Shown here: piece after piece, positions 35,109 through 45,005 of the stretch
Layout: each line of letters opens with the position of its first letter
Position numbering within the stretch: position 1 is the stretch's first letter
Assembly (NCBI RefSeq): GCF_019720895.1
Contig: NZ_JAHKSH010000001.1
Span: forward strand, 434,001-498,000
Length of the DNA: 64,000 nucleotides
Reading direction: 5' to 3'
Source of the DNA: Microbacterium salitolerans
Lineage (GTDB): Bacteria; Actinomycetota; Actinomycetes; Actinomycetales; Microbacteriaceae
Position numbers and translations under genes: made by a program
Notes under the pieces: generated by a model
The model's database searches: none
What the model was told of the DNA's origin: nothing
The model's input: the letters and a program-made list of their open reading frames with translations, nothing else

Positions 35109-36407
35109 ATGAAGCACACCCCTGCTAGGAACGTCGCGCGTCGCGCCGCGGCGTTCGCCACCGTCGGCGTGCTCGCCGCCGGTCTCGCCGCCTGCTCGGG
35201 TGGCGGCGCACCATCGGCCGACGTCGAGGAGATCCCCGCCGAGGGCGTCGACGACGGCTCGACGCTCACCATGTGGACGCGCGCCCCTATCGAGGCGCAG
35301 GCGAAGCTGCTCGTCGACGCATACAACGACTCGCATGAGAACCAGGTCGAGCTCACGGTCGTCCCGAACGACGACTACGTGGCGAAGGTGGGCGCGGCGG
35401 CCGGATCCGGCGGGCTTCCCGACCTGTTCGCCGCCGACGTCGTCTACGTGCCGAACTGGGCGGGCCAGGGGCTCTTCCAGGACATCTCGCCGCTCGTCGA
35501 GCAGCTCGACTACGCCGACCAGATCAATGCGGGGCACATGTCGGCCGGAACGATCGACGACGCCGAGTACACCCTGCCGTTCGTGCTCGACCTCTCGGTC
35601 ATGATGTGGAACAAGGATCTCGTCGAGCAGGCGGGCTTCGACCCCGAACAGGGGCCCGAGACGATCGCGGAGTTCGCCGAGATCGCGCGGGGCGTCGACG
35701 AGCTCGGCCTCGATGGCGTGTCCGGCACGGCCACGGGCCTCAACTGCGGCGGATGCCTGCTGTTCACCTGGTTCCCGTCCATCTGGGCATCGGGCGAGGA
35801 GGTCCTCAGCGACGACGGCACGGAGTCGCTCCTCAACGGCGACGCCGCCCAGGAGATCTACGAGACGTGGCGTGGCCTCGCCGAGGACGGCGTGCTGGCA
35901 CCCGGATCCGAGGACGAGACCGGCGCGACATGGGTCGCGGGCTTCCAGGAGGGCCAGGTCGGCATCATGCCGTACCCGGCGACGCTCCTTCCGTCGCTCG
36001 AGTTCGATGCGGGCGTCGCGGGGCTGCCGGGCGTCGACGGCGGTGCGTCGACCTTCGTCGGCGGCGACAGCATCGGGATCTCGAAGGACTCGGAGCTCTC
36101 GGGCCAGGCCTGGAACTTCCTGTCCTGGATGATGTCCGAGGAGACGCAGGTCGACGTCCTCGCCGCCGGAGGCAACGCGGTCTCGCGGGCCGACCTCGCC
36201 GACAACGAGTACGCCTCCGAGGATCCTCGTCTCGTCGCGATCAACGAGGTCGCGGCCGAGGGATCCACGCCCGTCGCCGAGAACTTCCAGGCCGCATTCA
36301 ACGCGGCGGGCAGTCCGTGGCTGACGCTCGTGCGCAATGAGGTGCTCGGCGAGGGCGGCACTCTCGACGAGGACAACGACCTCATCTCCGAGGTGCTCTC
36401 CCAGTAA
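35109..36407 (+). CDS. Sugar ABC transporter substrate-binding lipoprotein
   Basis: 432 residues from the ATG at 35109 (GAGGAG 13 bases upstream). The signal peptide ends in lipobox GLAAC with Cys29 lipidated, followed by a Gly/Ser linker. SBP_bac_1 features: 'STLTMWTRAPIEAQAKLLVD', 'LPDLFAADVVYVPNWAGQG', 'WVAGFQEGQVGIMPYPATL' and 'AWNFLSWMMSEETQ'. It should capture an oligosaccharide at the cell surface for the two permeases that follow. With GH127 in the same operon the ligand is probably an arabinose-containing oligosaccharide. Confidence 0.9.
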   Translation: MKHTPARNVARRAAAFATVGVLAAGLAACSGGGAPSADVEEIPAEGVDDGSTLTMWTRAPIEAQAKLLVDAYNDSHENQVELTVVPNDDYVAKVGAAAGSGGLPDLFAADVVYVPNWAGQGLFQDISPLVEQLDYADQINAGHMSAGTIDDAEYTLPFVLDLSVMMWNKDLVEQAGFDPEQGPETIAEFAEIARGVDELGLDGVSGTATGLNCGGCLLFTWFPSIWASGEEVLSDDGTESLLNGDAAQEIYETWRGLAEDGVLAPGSEDETGATWVAGFQEGQVGIMPYPATLLPSLEFDAGVAGLPGVDGGASTFVGGDSIGISKDSELSGQAWNFLSWMMSEETQVDVLAAGGNAVSRADLADNEYASEDPRLVAINEVAAEGSTPVAENFQAAFNAAGSPWLTLVRNEVLGEGGTLDEDNDLISEVLSQ

Positions 36408-36472
36408 GTCGCCGCGCCCCGGTGGCACCTCGCCGTCGGGGCGCGCCCCGCACCCTCGAGGGAAGGACTCCC

Positions 36473-37372
36473 ATGACCACCGACGCTCCCGCGCGTCCGC
36501 GGCGCAGCGCCCGGCGCTCCGAGGCCATCCAGGGATGGCTGTATGCGACACCCACCGCGCTGTTCGTCGGCGTGCTGTTCGTCATCCCGCTCGTGCTCGT
36601 CGCGATCATGTCGGCGTCCGACTGGCCGCTGTTCGCCGGGTTCAGCGGATGGAACTTCCCCGACAACTTCGTCTCAGCGGTCGACAACCGTCTCTTCTGG
36701 CAGGCCGTGCGGTTCACGATCGTCTATACGGTCGCAGCCACCGTCCTGCTGATCGCACTGGGGCTCGGCCTCGCACTGCTGGTGCAGGAGTCGACGGCAT
36801 GGCGTTCCTTTCTCCGCACCGCGTTCCTCATTCCGAGCGCGCTCGGCCTCGCCTCCGCGTCGCTCCTCTTCTACGTCCTCTACTCGCCCCTCGCCGGCCC
36901 CTTCGCCGGGTGGATGGAATCGGCCGGATTCACGATCCTCGGCTCGCCCGGCGGCGCCCTGTGGGCAACCGTGTTCCTCATCGTCTGGCGGTTCACGGGC
37001 TTCTACATGCTTCTCATGCTCGTCGGGCTGCAGGGGATCCCCGGCGAGGTGTACGAAGCCGCACGCATCGACGGATCGTCGCGCTGGCAGACGTTCCTCT
37101 ACGTCACCGTCCCGCTGCTGCGCCCGACCTTCGCGCTCACGATCGTCATGTGCGTGACGGGGTCCCTGCTCGCGTTCGAGCAGTTCTACATCCTCACGAA
37201 GGGCGGCCCCGACAACAGCACGATGACGGTCGTGCAGCTCATGTACTCGATGGCGTTCCAAGGACAGAACGACCTCGGCGTGGCGGGCGGTCTGTCCGTC
37301 ATCGTCCTCGTCGCGCTCGTCGCCATCAATGTGTTCCAGCTGCGGGTGCTCCGCGGCCGAGAGGAGAGCTGA
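36473..37372 (+). CDS. Sugar ABC transporter permease (CUT1, MalF type)
   Basis: 299 residues, six predicted helices, the first 'YATPTALFVGVLFVIPLVLVAI' in pieces. EAA loop 'EVYEAARIDGSSRWQTFLYV'. GGAAGG lies just before the ATG at 36473. The partner permease begins one base after its stop. No ATPase gene lies in this operon, so a shared MsiK-like ATPase such as the one encoded at 2354 is needed. Confidence 0.93.
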   Translation: MTTDAPARPRRSARRSEAIQGWLYATPTALFVGVLFVIPLVLVAIMSASDWPLFAGFSGWNFPDNFVSAVDNRLFWQAVRFTIVYTVAATVLLIALGLGLALLVQESTAWRSFLRTAFLIPSALGLASASLLFYVLYSPLAGPFAGWMESAGFTILGSPGGALWATVFLIVWRFTGFYMLLMLVGLQGIPGEVYEAARIDGSSRWQTFLYVTVPLLRPTFALTIVMCVTGSLLAFEQFYILTKGGPDNSTMTVVQLMYSMAFQGQNDLGVAGGLSVIVLVALVAINVFQLRVLRGREES

Positions 37373-37373
37373 C

Positions 37374-38267
37374 ATGGCGCCCACCGCGACCGCCACGACC
37401 ACGCGCGTCATCACGACCGGCTCGGCGGCCCGCCGCACGACGCCGTCGTGGTCGCGTGTGCTCCGCGCCCTGCCGTTCGTGATCCTCACGGCCGCGCTCG
37501 CCGCCGTCTTCCTCTACCCGATCCTTTGGGCGGTCGTCTCGTCATTCGCGCCGCGTGCCGGCACGAGTCAGACCGACGGCTGGGGTGTCGGCAACTACGT
37601 GACGCTCGCCGAGTTCCAGGCCGGCATCTGGGTGTACCTCTGGAACTCCTTCGTCGTGTCGGGCGTCACAGTGATCCTCACGCTGCTGATCTCGTTCCTC
37701 GGCGGATACGCGTTCGCCCGCTTCCGGTTCCCCGGCAAGAACGCGCTCTTCCTCACGACTCTCGCGGTGCTGATGGTCCCGTACGCGACGATCCTCATCC
37801 CGCTGTACGTGATCCTCAACGCGCTCGGGCTCGGCAACACGACGATCGGCGTCGCGCTCGTGCTCACGATGTTCCAGCTGCCGTTCTCGACCTTCATGAT
37901 GCGGATCTCGTTCGAGTCGATTCCTCGCGAGCTCGACGAGGCGGCCCTCGTCGACGGGTGCACTCGGTTCTCGGCGCTGTGGCGCGTGCTGATCCACGCG
38001 ACCAAACCGGGGCTCATCACGGTGGGGCTGTTCGCCTTCCTCACGGCATGGAACGACTTCATCGCTCCGCTGATCCTCATCAGCGACACCGACCGGATGA
38101 CTCTGCCGCTCGCGGTCGCGAATCTGCGGGGACAGACGATGGGCGTCATCGACTACGGGGCGACGCTCGCCGGCGTGACGGTCCTCGCGCTGCCGTGCGT
38201 GCTCCTGTTCCTGCTCCTCCAGCGCCACTACGTCCAGGGCTTCATGTCCGGGGCCTTCAAGGGATGA
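37374..38267 (+). CDS. Sugar ABC transporter permease (CUT1, MalG type)
   Basis: 297 residues, six helices. EAA loop 'ELDEAALVDGCTRFSALWRV' followed by 'LITVGLFAFLTAWNDF'. The ATG follows GAGGAGAG that lies in the end of the previous gene. The stop overlaps the ATG of GH127 (ATGA), so uptake and hydrolysis are translationally linked. Confidence 0.93.
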   Translation: MAPTATATTTRVITTGSAARRTTPSWSRVLRALPFVILTAALAAVFLYPILWAVVSSFAPRAGTSQTDGWGVGNYVTLAEFQAGIWVYLWNSFVVSGVTVILTLLISFLGGYAFARFRFPGKNALFLTTLAVLMVPYATILIPLYVILNALGLGNTTIGVALVLTMFQLPFSTFMMRISFESIPRELDEAALVDGCTRFSALWRVLIHATKPGLITVGLFAFLTAWNDFIAPLILISDTDRMTLPLAVANLRGQTMGVIDYGATLAGVTVLALPCVLLFLLLQRHYVQGFMSGAFKG

Positions 38268-40222
38268 TGATGAACGACACCGCACCACACCTCCGCAGCT
38301 CTCCTCTCGCGGCGCCGGCCGTGCCGCGCACGGGCACGCTGCGCCCCCTCGGACTCGACGAGGTCGCCATCACGGGAGGGTTCTGGGGCGATCGCCAGCG
38401 GGTCAACCGCGGCGCGACCCTCGCGCACATTGGCGCCTGGCTCGAGCGCGAGGGGTGGATCCGCAACTTCGATCTCGCGTCCGAGGGGCGCCTCCCCGAG
38501 GGGCGCACGGGGCGCGAGTTCGCCGACAGCGAGGTCTACAAGTATCTCGAAGCGGTCGCGTGGGAGCTCGGGCGCGAACCCGACGCCGCGCTCGAGGCCG
38601 CGTTCCGCGACGTCGTGGCACGCGTCGCCGCCGCACAGGAGGCCGACGGCTATCTGAACACGAACTTCGGCCGCGCCGGGCAGGGTGCGCGCTGGTCCGA
38701 TCTCGAGTGGGGGCACGAGCTGTACTGCCTCGGCCACCTCTTCCAGGCGGCGGTCGCGCGCCACCGCACGGCGCCGGGCGCGGACGACGGGCTCGTCGGC
38801 ATCGCGATCCGGGCCGCCGACCTCGTCTGCGAGGTCTTCGGCGCGGGCGGCATCGCGTCGGTCTGCGGCCACGCCGAGATCGAGACGGCGCTCGTCGAGC
38901 TGGGGCGGGAGACGGGCGACGAGCGCTATCTCGAGCAGGCGCGGCTGTTCGTCGAGCGGCGCGGCCACGCGGTGCTCCCCGACATCGAGTTCGGGCGGGG
39001 CTACTTCCAGGACGACATTCCCGTGCGCGAGGCGACGGTGCTCCGCGGCCACGCCGTGCGCGCGAACTACCTGGCGTCGGGGGCCGTCGACGTGGCGGTC
39101 GACACGGGCGACGACGACCTGCTCGACGTGCTCGCGACGCAGTGGCGGAACACGGTCGCGCGCCGCACGTACATCACCGGCGGCCAGGGAGCGCACCACC
39201 AGGACGAGGGGTTCGGCGCCGACTTCGAGCTGCCGCCCGACCGCGCCTACTCCGAGACCTGCGCGGGGATCGCCTCGGTGCAGTTCAGCTGGCGCCTCCT
39301 GCTCGCGCGCGGCGGGGCCGAGTACGCCGACCTCATCGAGCGCACCCTGTTCAACGTCGTCGCGACGTCGCCGTCGGCCGAGGGCACGGCGTTCTACTAC
39401 GCCAACACCCTGCACCAGCGCACGCCCGGTCAGCCCGCCGAGAGCGACGCCGTCGTTCCGCGCGCCGAGTCGTCGCTGCGCGCGCCCTGGTTCACGGTGT
39501 CGTGCTGCCCGCCGAACGTCGCGCGCACGCTCGCGAGCCTCGCGGCGTATGTCGCGACGCGCGACGACGACGGCGTGCAGCTGCACCAGTACGCCCCGTC
39601 GAGGGTGCGCGTCGACCTCGGCGTCGGGCGGATCGCGGCGGCGACGATCGCGACCGACTACCCGCGCACCGGATCCGTCGTCGTCGCGATCGACGAGGGC
39701 TCGGATCGCGCGTGGACGCTGTCGCTGCGCGTGCCGGTGTGGGCTGAGAGAGCGCGGATCGTCGTGGAATCGGGTGGAACCGCGCCTGAGGTCCTCGCAG
39801 CGGCGCCCGGATACGTGCGAGTGCGTCGGGCGTTCCGCGCCGGCGACCGCGTGACTCTCGAGCTTCCGATGGATCCCCGCATCACGCGTCCGGATCCGCG
39901 CGTGGACGCCGTGCGCGGCACCGTCGCGATCGAGCGCGGCCCCGAGGTGCTCGCTCTCGAGTCGGTCGACCTGCCGGGAGGCGCGGACGTCTCGTCGGTC
40001 GAGCTCGTCTCGAACGCTGTTCCAGCCGCCGGCGACGATGGATGCGTCCGGGCCTCCGTGGTCCTGCGCGAGCTCGGCGACGCCGACTGGCCGTTCGGCC
40101 CGGCGTCCGCACACGGCGGCGATCCGGTGCCGGTCTCGGTGCCGCTGATCCCGTATCACTCGTGGGCCGAGCGCGGTCCGTCGACGATGCGCATCTGGAT
40201 CCCGGAGGCGCCCATCCGCTGA
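38264..40222 (+). CDS. GH127 beta-L-arabinofuranosidase-like enzyme (intracellular, operon-linked)
   Basis: 652 residues; ATGs at 38264, 38267 and 38270 are all possible, the first overlapping the permease stop. Same fold and motifs as the enzyme at 27845: Glu315 in 'DEGFGADF', Glu331 and Cys333 in 'AYSETCAG', Cys414-Cys415 in 'SCCPPNVAR'. Two C-terminal beta domains follow. No signal peptide, so it acts on imported oligosaccharides. About 30-40% identical by eye to the other GH127, so the two are old paralogues rather than a recent duplication. Exact linkage specificity is not predictable. Confidence 0.91.
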   Translation: MMMNDTAPHLRSSPLAAPAVPRTGTLRPLGLDEVAITGGFWGDRQRVNRGATLAHIGAWLEREGWIRNFDLASEGRLPEGRTGREFADSEVYKYLEAVAWELGREPDAALEAAFRDVVARVAAAQEADGYLNTNFGRAGQGARWSDLEWGHELYCLGHLFQAAVARHRTAPGADDGLVGIAIRAADLVCEVFGAGGIASVCGHAEIETALVELGRETGDERYLEQARLFVERRGHAVLPDIEFGRGYFQDDIPVREATVLRGHAVRANYLASGAVDVAVDTGDDDLLDVLATQWRNTVARRTYITGGQGAHHQDEGFGADFELPPDRAYSETCAGIASVQFSWRLLLARGGAEYADLIERTLFNVVATSPSAEGTAFYYANTLHQRTPGQPAESDAVVPRAESSLRAPWFTVSCCPPNVARTLASLAAYVATRDDDGVQLHQYAPSRVRVDLGVGRIAAATIATDYPRTGSVVVAIDEGSDRAWTLSLRVPVWAERARIVVESGGTAPEVLAAAPGYVRVRRAFRAGDRVTLELPMDPRITRPDPRVDAVRGTVAIERGPEVLALESVDLPGGADVSSVELVSNAVPAAGDDGCVRASVVLRELGDADWPFGPASAHGGDPVPVSVPLIPYHSWAERGPSTMRIWIPEAPIR

Positions 40223-40231
40223 CGCTCGACC

Positions 40232-40296
40232 GCGCGCGGCAGCCCGCGCCGACCGTCCATCTTCGGGGTGGACGGCCGGCGCGCGCTGCCGCGCGC
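40232..40296. terminator. Large nested hairpin after the ABC/GH127 operon
   Basis: GCGCGCGGCAG (40232-40242) pairs with CTGCCGCGCGC (40286-40296), and an inner CCGTCCA / TGGACGG stem lies within. It starts ten bases after the stop and precedes a separate promoter. Confidence 0.65.
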
Positions 40297-40335
40297 TCGT
40301 GTATCCGGGGCATTTTCCGAAACTCCCGAAAGCCC

Positions 40336-40365
40336 TTGCGGGTGCGATCCGCGCGTCGCTAACGT
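40336..40365 (+). promoter_or_regulatory. Promoter of the secreted-enzyme genes
   Basis: TTGCGG (40336-40341), 18-base spacer, TAACGT (40360-40365). Upstream, TTTTCCGAAACTCCCGAAAG (40313-40332) has CGAAA half-sites like those in the operator at 35017, so the same LacI protein may act here. Confidence 0.5.
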
Positions 40366-40417
40366 GCTCACGACGTCGGCGCGATCGGGCGACGACGAGG
40401 AATGGAGAACGGACGAC

Positions 40418-43400
40418 GTGGTCTGGTCACGAAGAACAACACCCCGCCGACGCACGCGACTGCTCGCGGCGCTCGGCTCATTCTGCGTGCTGGCGCCGCT
40501 CGCGACGGCGCTCCCCGCGCACGCGGCGAACAGCGACATCGGCTACCCCGAGTTCAGCGGGAGCGACGCACCCGTGCCCGACGCCGGCGTCGGCTACACG
40601 GTCGGCAATCAGCTGCAGGAGATCTTCGACGCCGACGTGGCCGCGGGCGCGGGTACGAGCGTCGAAAAGGATTTCTGGATCGACCGCATGCTCGCCCGCA
40701 CGGGTACGGCCGGCAGCTTCGGCGACGAGAACCAGTGGCTGTTCAGCCGCGGCCGTGCCGCGTTCATGAAGACCCACGAGCCGGCGACGCTGGGCTTCGG
40801 CGGTCAGATCGCCTACTGGGAGTCGATCGACGGGCGTGAGGGCTACGCGATCACCGCGCGGCTCGGCGATCAGGACATCGCGCTGACGGAGGACACGGCG
40901 CAGCGCAAGCAGACGCCGAGCTACTGGCGCAGCGTGCACGCGAACGCCGATGCCGGCGTCGAGGTCGTGCAGACGAAGTTCATCACCGACGGCAATGTGC
41001 TCGTCACCGAGCTCGACGTCCGCGCGACAGGCGGGGCGGTCGACGTGACGCTGCGCGCCGCGTCGCCGCATGCGACGGTCGCGGACGGCGAGGAGCTCAC
41101 GGGCACGGTCGACGCGCTGAACGACATCACGGTGATCCACCCGCGGTTCTCGGGCGATGGGTTCGCACCCGCAGGCGGCGCGCTCGAGTCGACGATCTCG
41201 CTCGCGGCCGGGGAGAGCGCGTCGACGAAGGTGCAGCTCGGTCTCGTGACCGACGAGATCGCGCAGTCCCACGCCGAGTACGACGAGATCGCGGCGGCGA
41301 CCCCGGCGGATGCCTTCACCGATCACGTCACGGCGTACAACGCCTGGTGGGCCGAGAACGTGCCGTACCTCGACACCCCCGAGGACAACATCGACAAGAC
41401 GCTCTTCTACCGCTGGTGGCTGCTGCGCTTCAACCACCTCGACGCGAACGCGCCGGGCAACGCATATCAGTTCCCGACGGCCGTCGAGGGCGCGCTCGGA
41501 TACAACAACGCGATCGACCTGACGATCGGCATGTTCATCGACGACCTGAAGTACTTCCGCGACCCGATCTACGCCTACGGCGGATGGGTCTCGGCGGGCG
41601 AGACGTCGAAGGGGGGCCGCTTCGTCGACAACCCCGGCGACCCGGCCAACTGGAGCGCGAGCCACACGCAGTACATCTCGGAGGCGGCGTGGAAGTCGTA
41701 CCAGGTGCACGGCGGCCCCCTCGGCGTCGTCGAGAACCTCGCGACCTACGCCGAGGGCGACGCGAAGGGCCAGCTCGAGGCGTTCGACTCGAACGACAAC
41801 GGTCTCCTCGAGAGCGACTGGAACGCCTGGACCGGCAACGACGCCGATGCGGTGTCCTATGACTACTTCGGCGGCGCCAACGAGCGCGCCGAATCCGCCT
41901 ACGTCTACAGCGGGGCGCAGGCCGCGTCCGATGCCTACGCGCTGCTCGGCGAAGACGACAAGGTCGCCGAGATGGACGCGATCGCCGACAAGGTGAAGAC
42001 CGGCGTGCTCGAGAACCTCTGGGACGCCGACGAGAATCTCATCAAGCACCGCGACCTCGCGTCGGGCGAGCTGATCCCGTGGAAGGAGATCAACAACTAC
42101 TACCCGTTCTCGGTCGGGCTCATGCCCCAGGAGGGCGATGACGACTACGCGGACGACTACGTCGACGCGCTGAGGCTGTACGCCGACGACGCCGAGTATC
42201 CGATCTTCCCCTTCGCTACCGCGAACCAGGCCGACAAGGCCGAGGCAGCAGAGGCCGGACACCCGGGAACGAACAACTTCTCGATCATCAACTCGACCGT
42301 CACGTTCCGCATGATCGCGAAGGCGCTGCGCGACTACCCCACCGACGCGATCGACGCCGAGTGGTACAAGAAGCTCCTCTACTGGAACGCGTGGGCGCAC
42401 TACCAGAACGGCGGCGACAACCGCCTGCCCGACGCCAACGAGTTCTGGGCCGACGGCACGACCGATCCGCAGAGCATCGGCTACCGCTCCTGGATCCACC
42501 ACACCATCCTCGGCACGACGAACTTCACGATGATCGAAGACGCGATGGGCCTGCAGCCGCGCGACGACGCGAAGATCGAGCTCTACCCGATCGACGTCGA
42601 CTGGCCGCACTTCACGGCGAACAACCTCGCGTATCACGGCAGCGATCTCACGATCACGTGGGACGAGCCGGGCGACGGCGTGCGCCCCTACGGCGAGGAT
42701 GTGCCCGAGGGCTACTCGGTCTTCCTCGACGGCGAGCACGCCTTCACGGTCGACGCGCTCACGCACGTGATCTACGACCCCGACACGGGCGAGGTCACGT
42801 TCGGCGATGACGTCGTCAACGGCGCGACGGCTCCCTCGGTCGTCGCCTCGGCACCGGCCGCGCTGAACGCGCCGCAGGAGGTTGCCTTCTCCGACGACGC
42901 ACGCGTGGTCGACATCTTCGCGAAGGCCGGCCGCGACATCTCGTCCGCATCGGCCGAGAACCTCGCCGAAGGAGCGGCTGTCACGGCGTCGTTCGAGGAG
43001 GAGTCCCGGCCCGCGGCAGGAGCCGTCGACGGCACGACCATCAACGAGCCGTTCTGGGGAACGAAGGGATCCCCGAACGGCGTCGACACGATCGAGGTCG
43101 ACCTGGGAAGCGCGCAGCCGATCGACACGGTGCGGGCCTACTTCTACGACACCTCCTCGACGCAGACGGCGTCCGGGTACGCCGAGCCCGCGCAGTACGG
43201 GATCGAGTACTTCGACGGATCCGACTGGGTGCCGGTGAGCGGACAGGTGAAGGTGCCGGCCGCGCCGCGTGCGAACCTCAACGAGGCGCGGTTCCCCGAG
43301 GTCACCGCCCAGCGGATCCGCCTCACCGTCGATCACGCGGACGGCTTCCGCACGGGCGTCAAGGAACTCCAGGTCCTGCGCACCGGCGCGGAGGTCGGAA

Positions 43401-44932
43401 CGCAGGAGAATCACGCGCCCGACGTGCTCGCCTACACCAAGGAGGGCGCGGTCTCGCCTGGTCTCGCCCAGCTGGCGGGCGTCGTGAAGGACGACGGCCT
43501 GCCGGCTGGCGACCTGACGAGCACCTGGTCGGTCGTCTCCTCGCCCGAGGGCAGCACGGTGCTGTTCGACGAGCCGTCTCGCGCCACGACGTCGGTGCGG
43601 TTCTCTCACGAGGGCGAGTACCGGCTGCGGCTCACGGCGAGCGACGGCGAGCTCGAGACGACGCAGGACGTTGTCATCACCGGTCAGGAGCCCGGCGCGG
43701 GCGCCGACATCGGCCCGTCCGCCGAGCCGACCGCCTCGTACACGGCCGGCTGGAATGCGGTCGATGCTGTCAACGACGGCAGCGGTGTGAACTCCGGCGG
43801 AGAGCAGTCGAATGTCTGGGCGACGTGGTCGGGCGACCGACCCGCCTCGCAGTGGCTGCAGTACACATGGCCGGAGCCGATGCGCGTCGACGGATCCGAG
43901 ATCATGTTCTGGACGGACGCGGCGGCGGGATCAGGTGAGGGTGTCGCGGTGCCCGACTCGTGGAAGATCCAGTACCTCGATGCCGATGGAGCGTGGGTCG
44001 ACGTGCCGAATCCGTCGGAGTACGGCACGGCGCGCTCGGGCACGAACGAGACCTCGTTCGACTCCGTGCTGACGACGGCGCTGCGCGCGACGTTCGCGGC
44101 GTCGCCGAATGCCGATGGCACCTCCTTCTCGGCGATCGGCGTGAGCGAGTGGGACGTGTTCGCGGTGGCGCCGTCGTCGATCGACGAACTGCACGTACGC
44201 ACCCCCGTCGGCGAGCTGCCGGTCCTGCCGGACACGATCGGCACGACGTTCCCCGACCACTCGCGGACGCAGTCGGCCGTCGAGTGGGAGCCCGTCGACG
44301 AGAGCCAGGTGGCGTCCGAGGGCAGCTTCGAGGTGCACGGCATCGTCGAGGGGACGGCCAAGCTCGCGACCGCGACGGTGTGGGTGCGCTCGACGAGCGA
44401 GGTGACGATCAACCAGGTCGACCCCGTCGAGGTGCGCACGTCCGTCGACGTCGCACCGGCGATGCCCGAGACAGCGGTCGTGCTCTACAACGACGGGTCG
44501 CGGGAGAACCTCCCGGTCGAGTGGGACGCGATCGACCCGGCGAGCTACGCCGCCGAGGGCGAGTTCGAGGTCTCGGGCGTCGTGCAGACGGACCATCCGG
44601 GCGACGCCACGGCGCTCGCGCAGGTGACCGTCGGAGCGGGCGGCGACGACGGCGGCGGCGAAGAGCCCGCCGCGGTCACGGTGAACGTGGGCACGAAGTG
44701 CACCGCCTCGGAGGGCCGACTCAAGGTGAAGGCGACGAACGACGGCGCCGAGCCGGCGACTCTCGAGGTCGTCACCGAGTACGGCTCGAAGACGTACGAG
44801 GACGTCGCCCCCGGCGACTCCGTCTCGCACGTCGTGAAGACCGGTCTCGCCGAGACGCCGGCCGGCACCGTCGAGGTCCGCGTGGGCGACGCCCGCGCCA
44901 CCGCCGACTACGAGGCGATCAGCTGCGGCTGA
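40418..44932 (+). CDS. Secreted multidomain glycosidase (MGH1/GH63-like alpha/alpha barrel, discoidin, Big_4 modules)
   Basis: 1504 residues from a GTG at 40418, chosen because it gives a Sec/Tat-like signal: Arg-rich start, hydrophobic core, and cleavage after 'ATALPAHA'. Residues about 35-280 form a beta-rich N-domain. About 285-760 is an alpha/alpha-barrel catalytic region ('FYRWWLLRFNHLDANAPGNA', 'IYAYGGWVSAGETSKGG', 'NWSASHTQYISEAAWKSYQ', 'NNYYPFSVGLMP') resembling MGH1-like/GH63-related glycosidases. Then a discoidin module, an Ig-like segment, a second discoidin ('ASYTAGWNAVDAVND'), two Big_4 domains and the shared Cys-Gly-ending C-terminal module. Catalytic acids are not assigned. The family is less certain than export and modular layout. 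Confidence 0.72.
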   Translation: MVWSRRTTPRRRTRLLAALGSFCVLAPLATALPAHAANSDIGYPEFSGSDAPVPDAGVGYTVGNQLQEIFDADVAAGAGTSVEKDFWIDRMLARTGTAGSFGDENQWLFSRGRAAFMKTHEPATLGFGGQIAYWESIDGREGYAITARLGDQDIALTEDTAQRKQTPSYWRSVHANADAGVEVVQTKFITDGNVLVTELDVRATGGAVDVTLRAASPHATVADGEELTGTVDALNDITVIHPRFSGDGFAPAGGALESTISLAAGESASTKVQLGLVTDEIAQSHAEYDEIAAATPADAFTDHVTAYNAWWAENVPYLDTPEDNIDKTLFYRWWLLRFNHLDANAPGNAYQFPTAVEGALGYNNAIDLTIGMFIDDLKYFRDPIYAYGGWVSAGETSKGGRFVDNPGDPANWSASHTQYISEAAWKSYQVHGGPLGVVENLATYAEGDAKGQLEAFDSNDNGLLESDWNAWTGNDADAVSYDYFGGANERAESAYVYSGAQAASDAYALLGEDDKVAEMDAIADKVKTGVLENLWDADENLIKHRDLASGELIPWKEINNYYPFSVGLMPQEGDDDYADDYVDALRLYADDAEYPIFPFATANQADKAEAAEAGHPGTNNFSIINSTVTFRMIAKALRDYPTDAIDAEWYKKLLYWNAWAHYQNGGDNRLPDANEFWADGTTDPQSIGYRSWIHHTILGTTNFTMIEDAMGLQPRDDAKIELYPIDVDWPHFTANNLAYHGSDLTITWDEPGDGVRPYGEDVPEGYSVFLDGEHAFTVDALTHVIYDPDTGEVTFGDDVVNGATAPSVVASAPAALNAPQEVAFSDDARVVDIFAKAGRDISSASAENLAEGAAVTASFEEESRPAAGAVDGTTINEPFWGTKGSPNGVDTIEVDLGSAQPIDTVRAYFYDTSSTQTASGYAEPAQYGIEYFDGSDWVPVSGQVKVPAAPRANLNEARFPEVTAQRIRLTVDHADGFRTGVKELQVLRTGAEVGTQENHAPDVLAYTKEGAVSPGLAQLAGVVKDDGLPAGDLTSTWSVVSSPEGSTVLFDEPSRATTSVRFSHEGEYRLRLTASDGELETTQDVVITGQEPGAGADIGPSAEPTASYTAGWNAVDAVNDGSGVNSGGEQSNVWATWSGDRPASQWLQYTWPEPMRVDGSEIMFWTDAAAGSGEGVAVPDSWKIQYLDADGAWVDVPNPSEYGTARSGTNETSFDSVLTTALRATFAASPNADGTSFSAIGVSEWDVFAVAPSSIDELHVRTPVGELPVLPDTIGTTFPDHSRTQSAVEWEPVDESQVASEGSFEVHGIVEGTAKLATATVWVRSTSEVTINQVDPVEVRTSVDVAPAMPETAVVLYNDGSRENLPVEWDAIDPASYAAEGEFEVSGVVQTDHPGDATALAQVTVGAGGDDGGGEEPAAVTVNVGTKCTASEGRLKVKATNDGAEPATLEVVTEYGSKTYEDVAPGDSVSHVVKTGLAETPAGTVEVRVGDARATADYEAISCG

Positions 44933-44954
44933 CGCCGCTGAGCGGGATCCCTGT

Positions 44955-44978
44955 CGGGCGGGCGGCGACGCCCGCCCG
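44955..44978 (+). terminator. Hairpin between the two large secreted-enzyme genes
   Basis: CGGGCGGGC (44955-44963) pairs with GCCCGCCCG (44970-44978) around a six-base loop, 23 bases after the stop and 28 before the next start. It may attenuate rather than end transcription. Confidence 0.55.
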
Positions 44979-45005
44979 GCCGGGGCCCGCGGAGGGAGCA
45001 CCATC

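Noticed and set aside
40478-43609. Open frame of over 1000 codons antisense to the large glycosidase
   Set aside because: Composition (Arg, Val, Asp repeats) is that of a complementary-frame artefact, and the sense strand has a signal peptide and clear domains.
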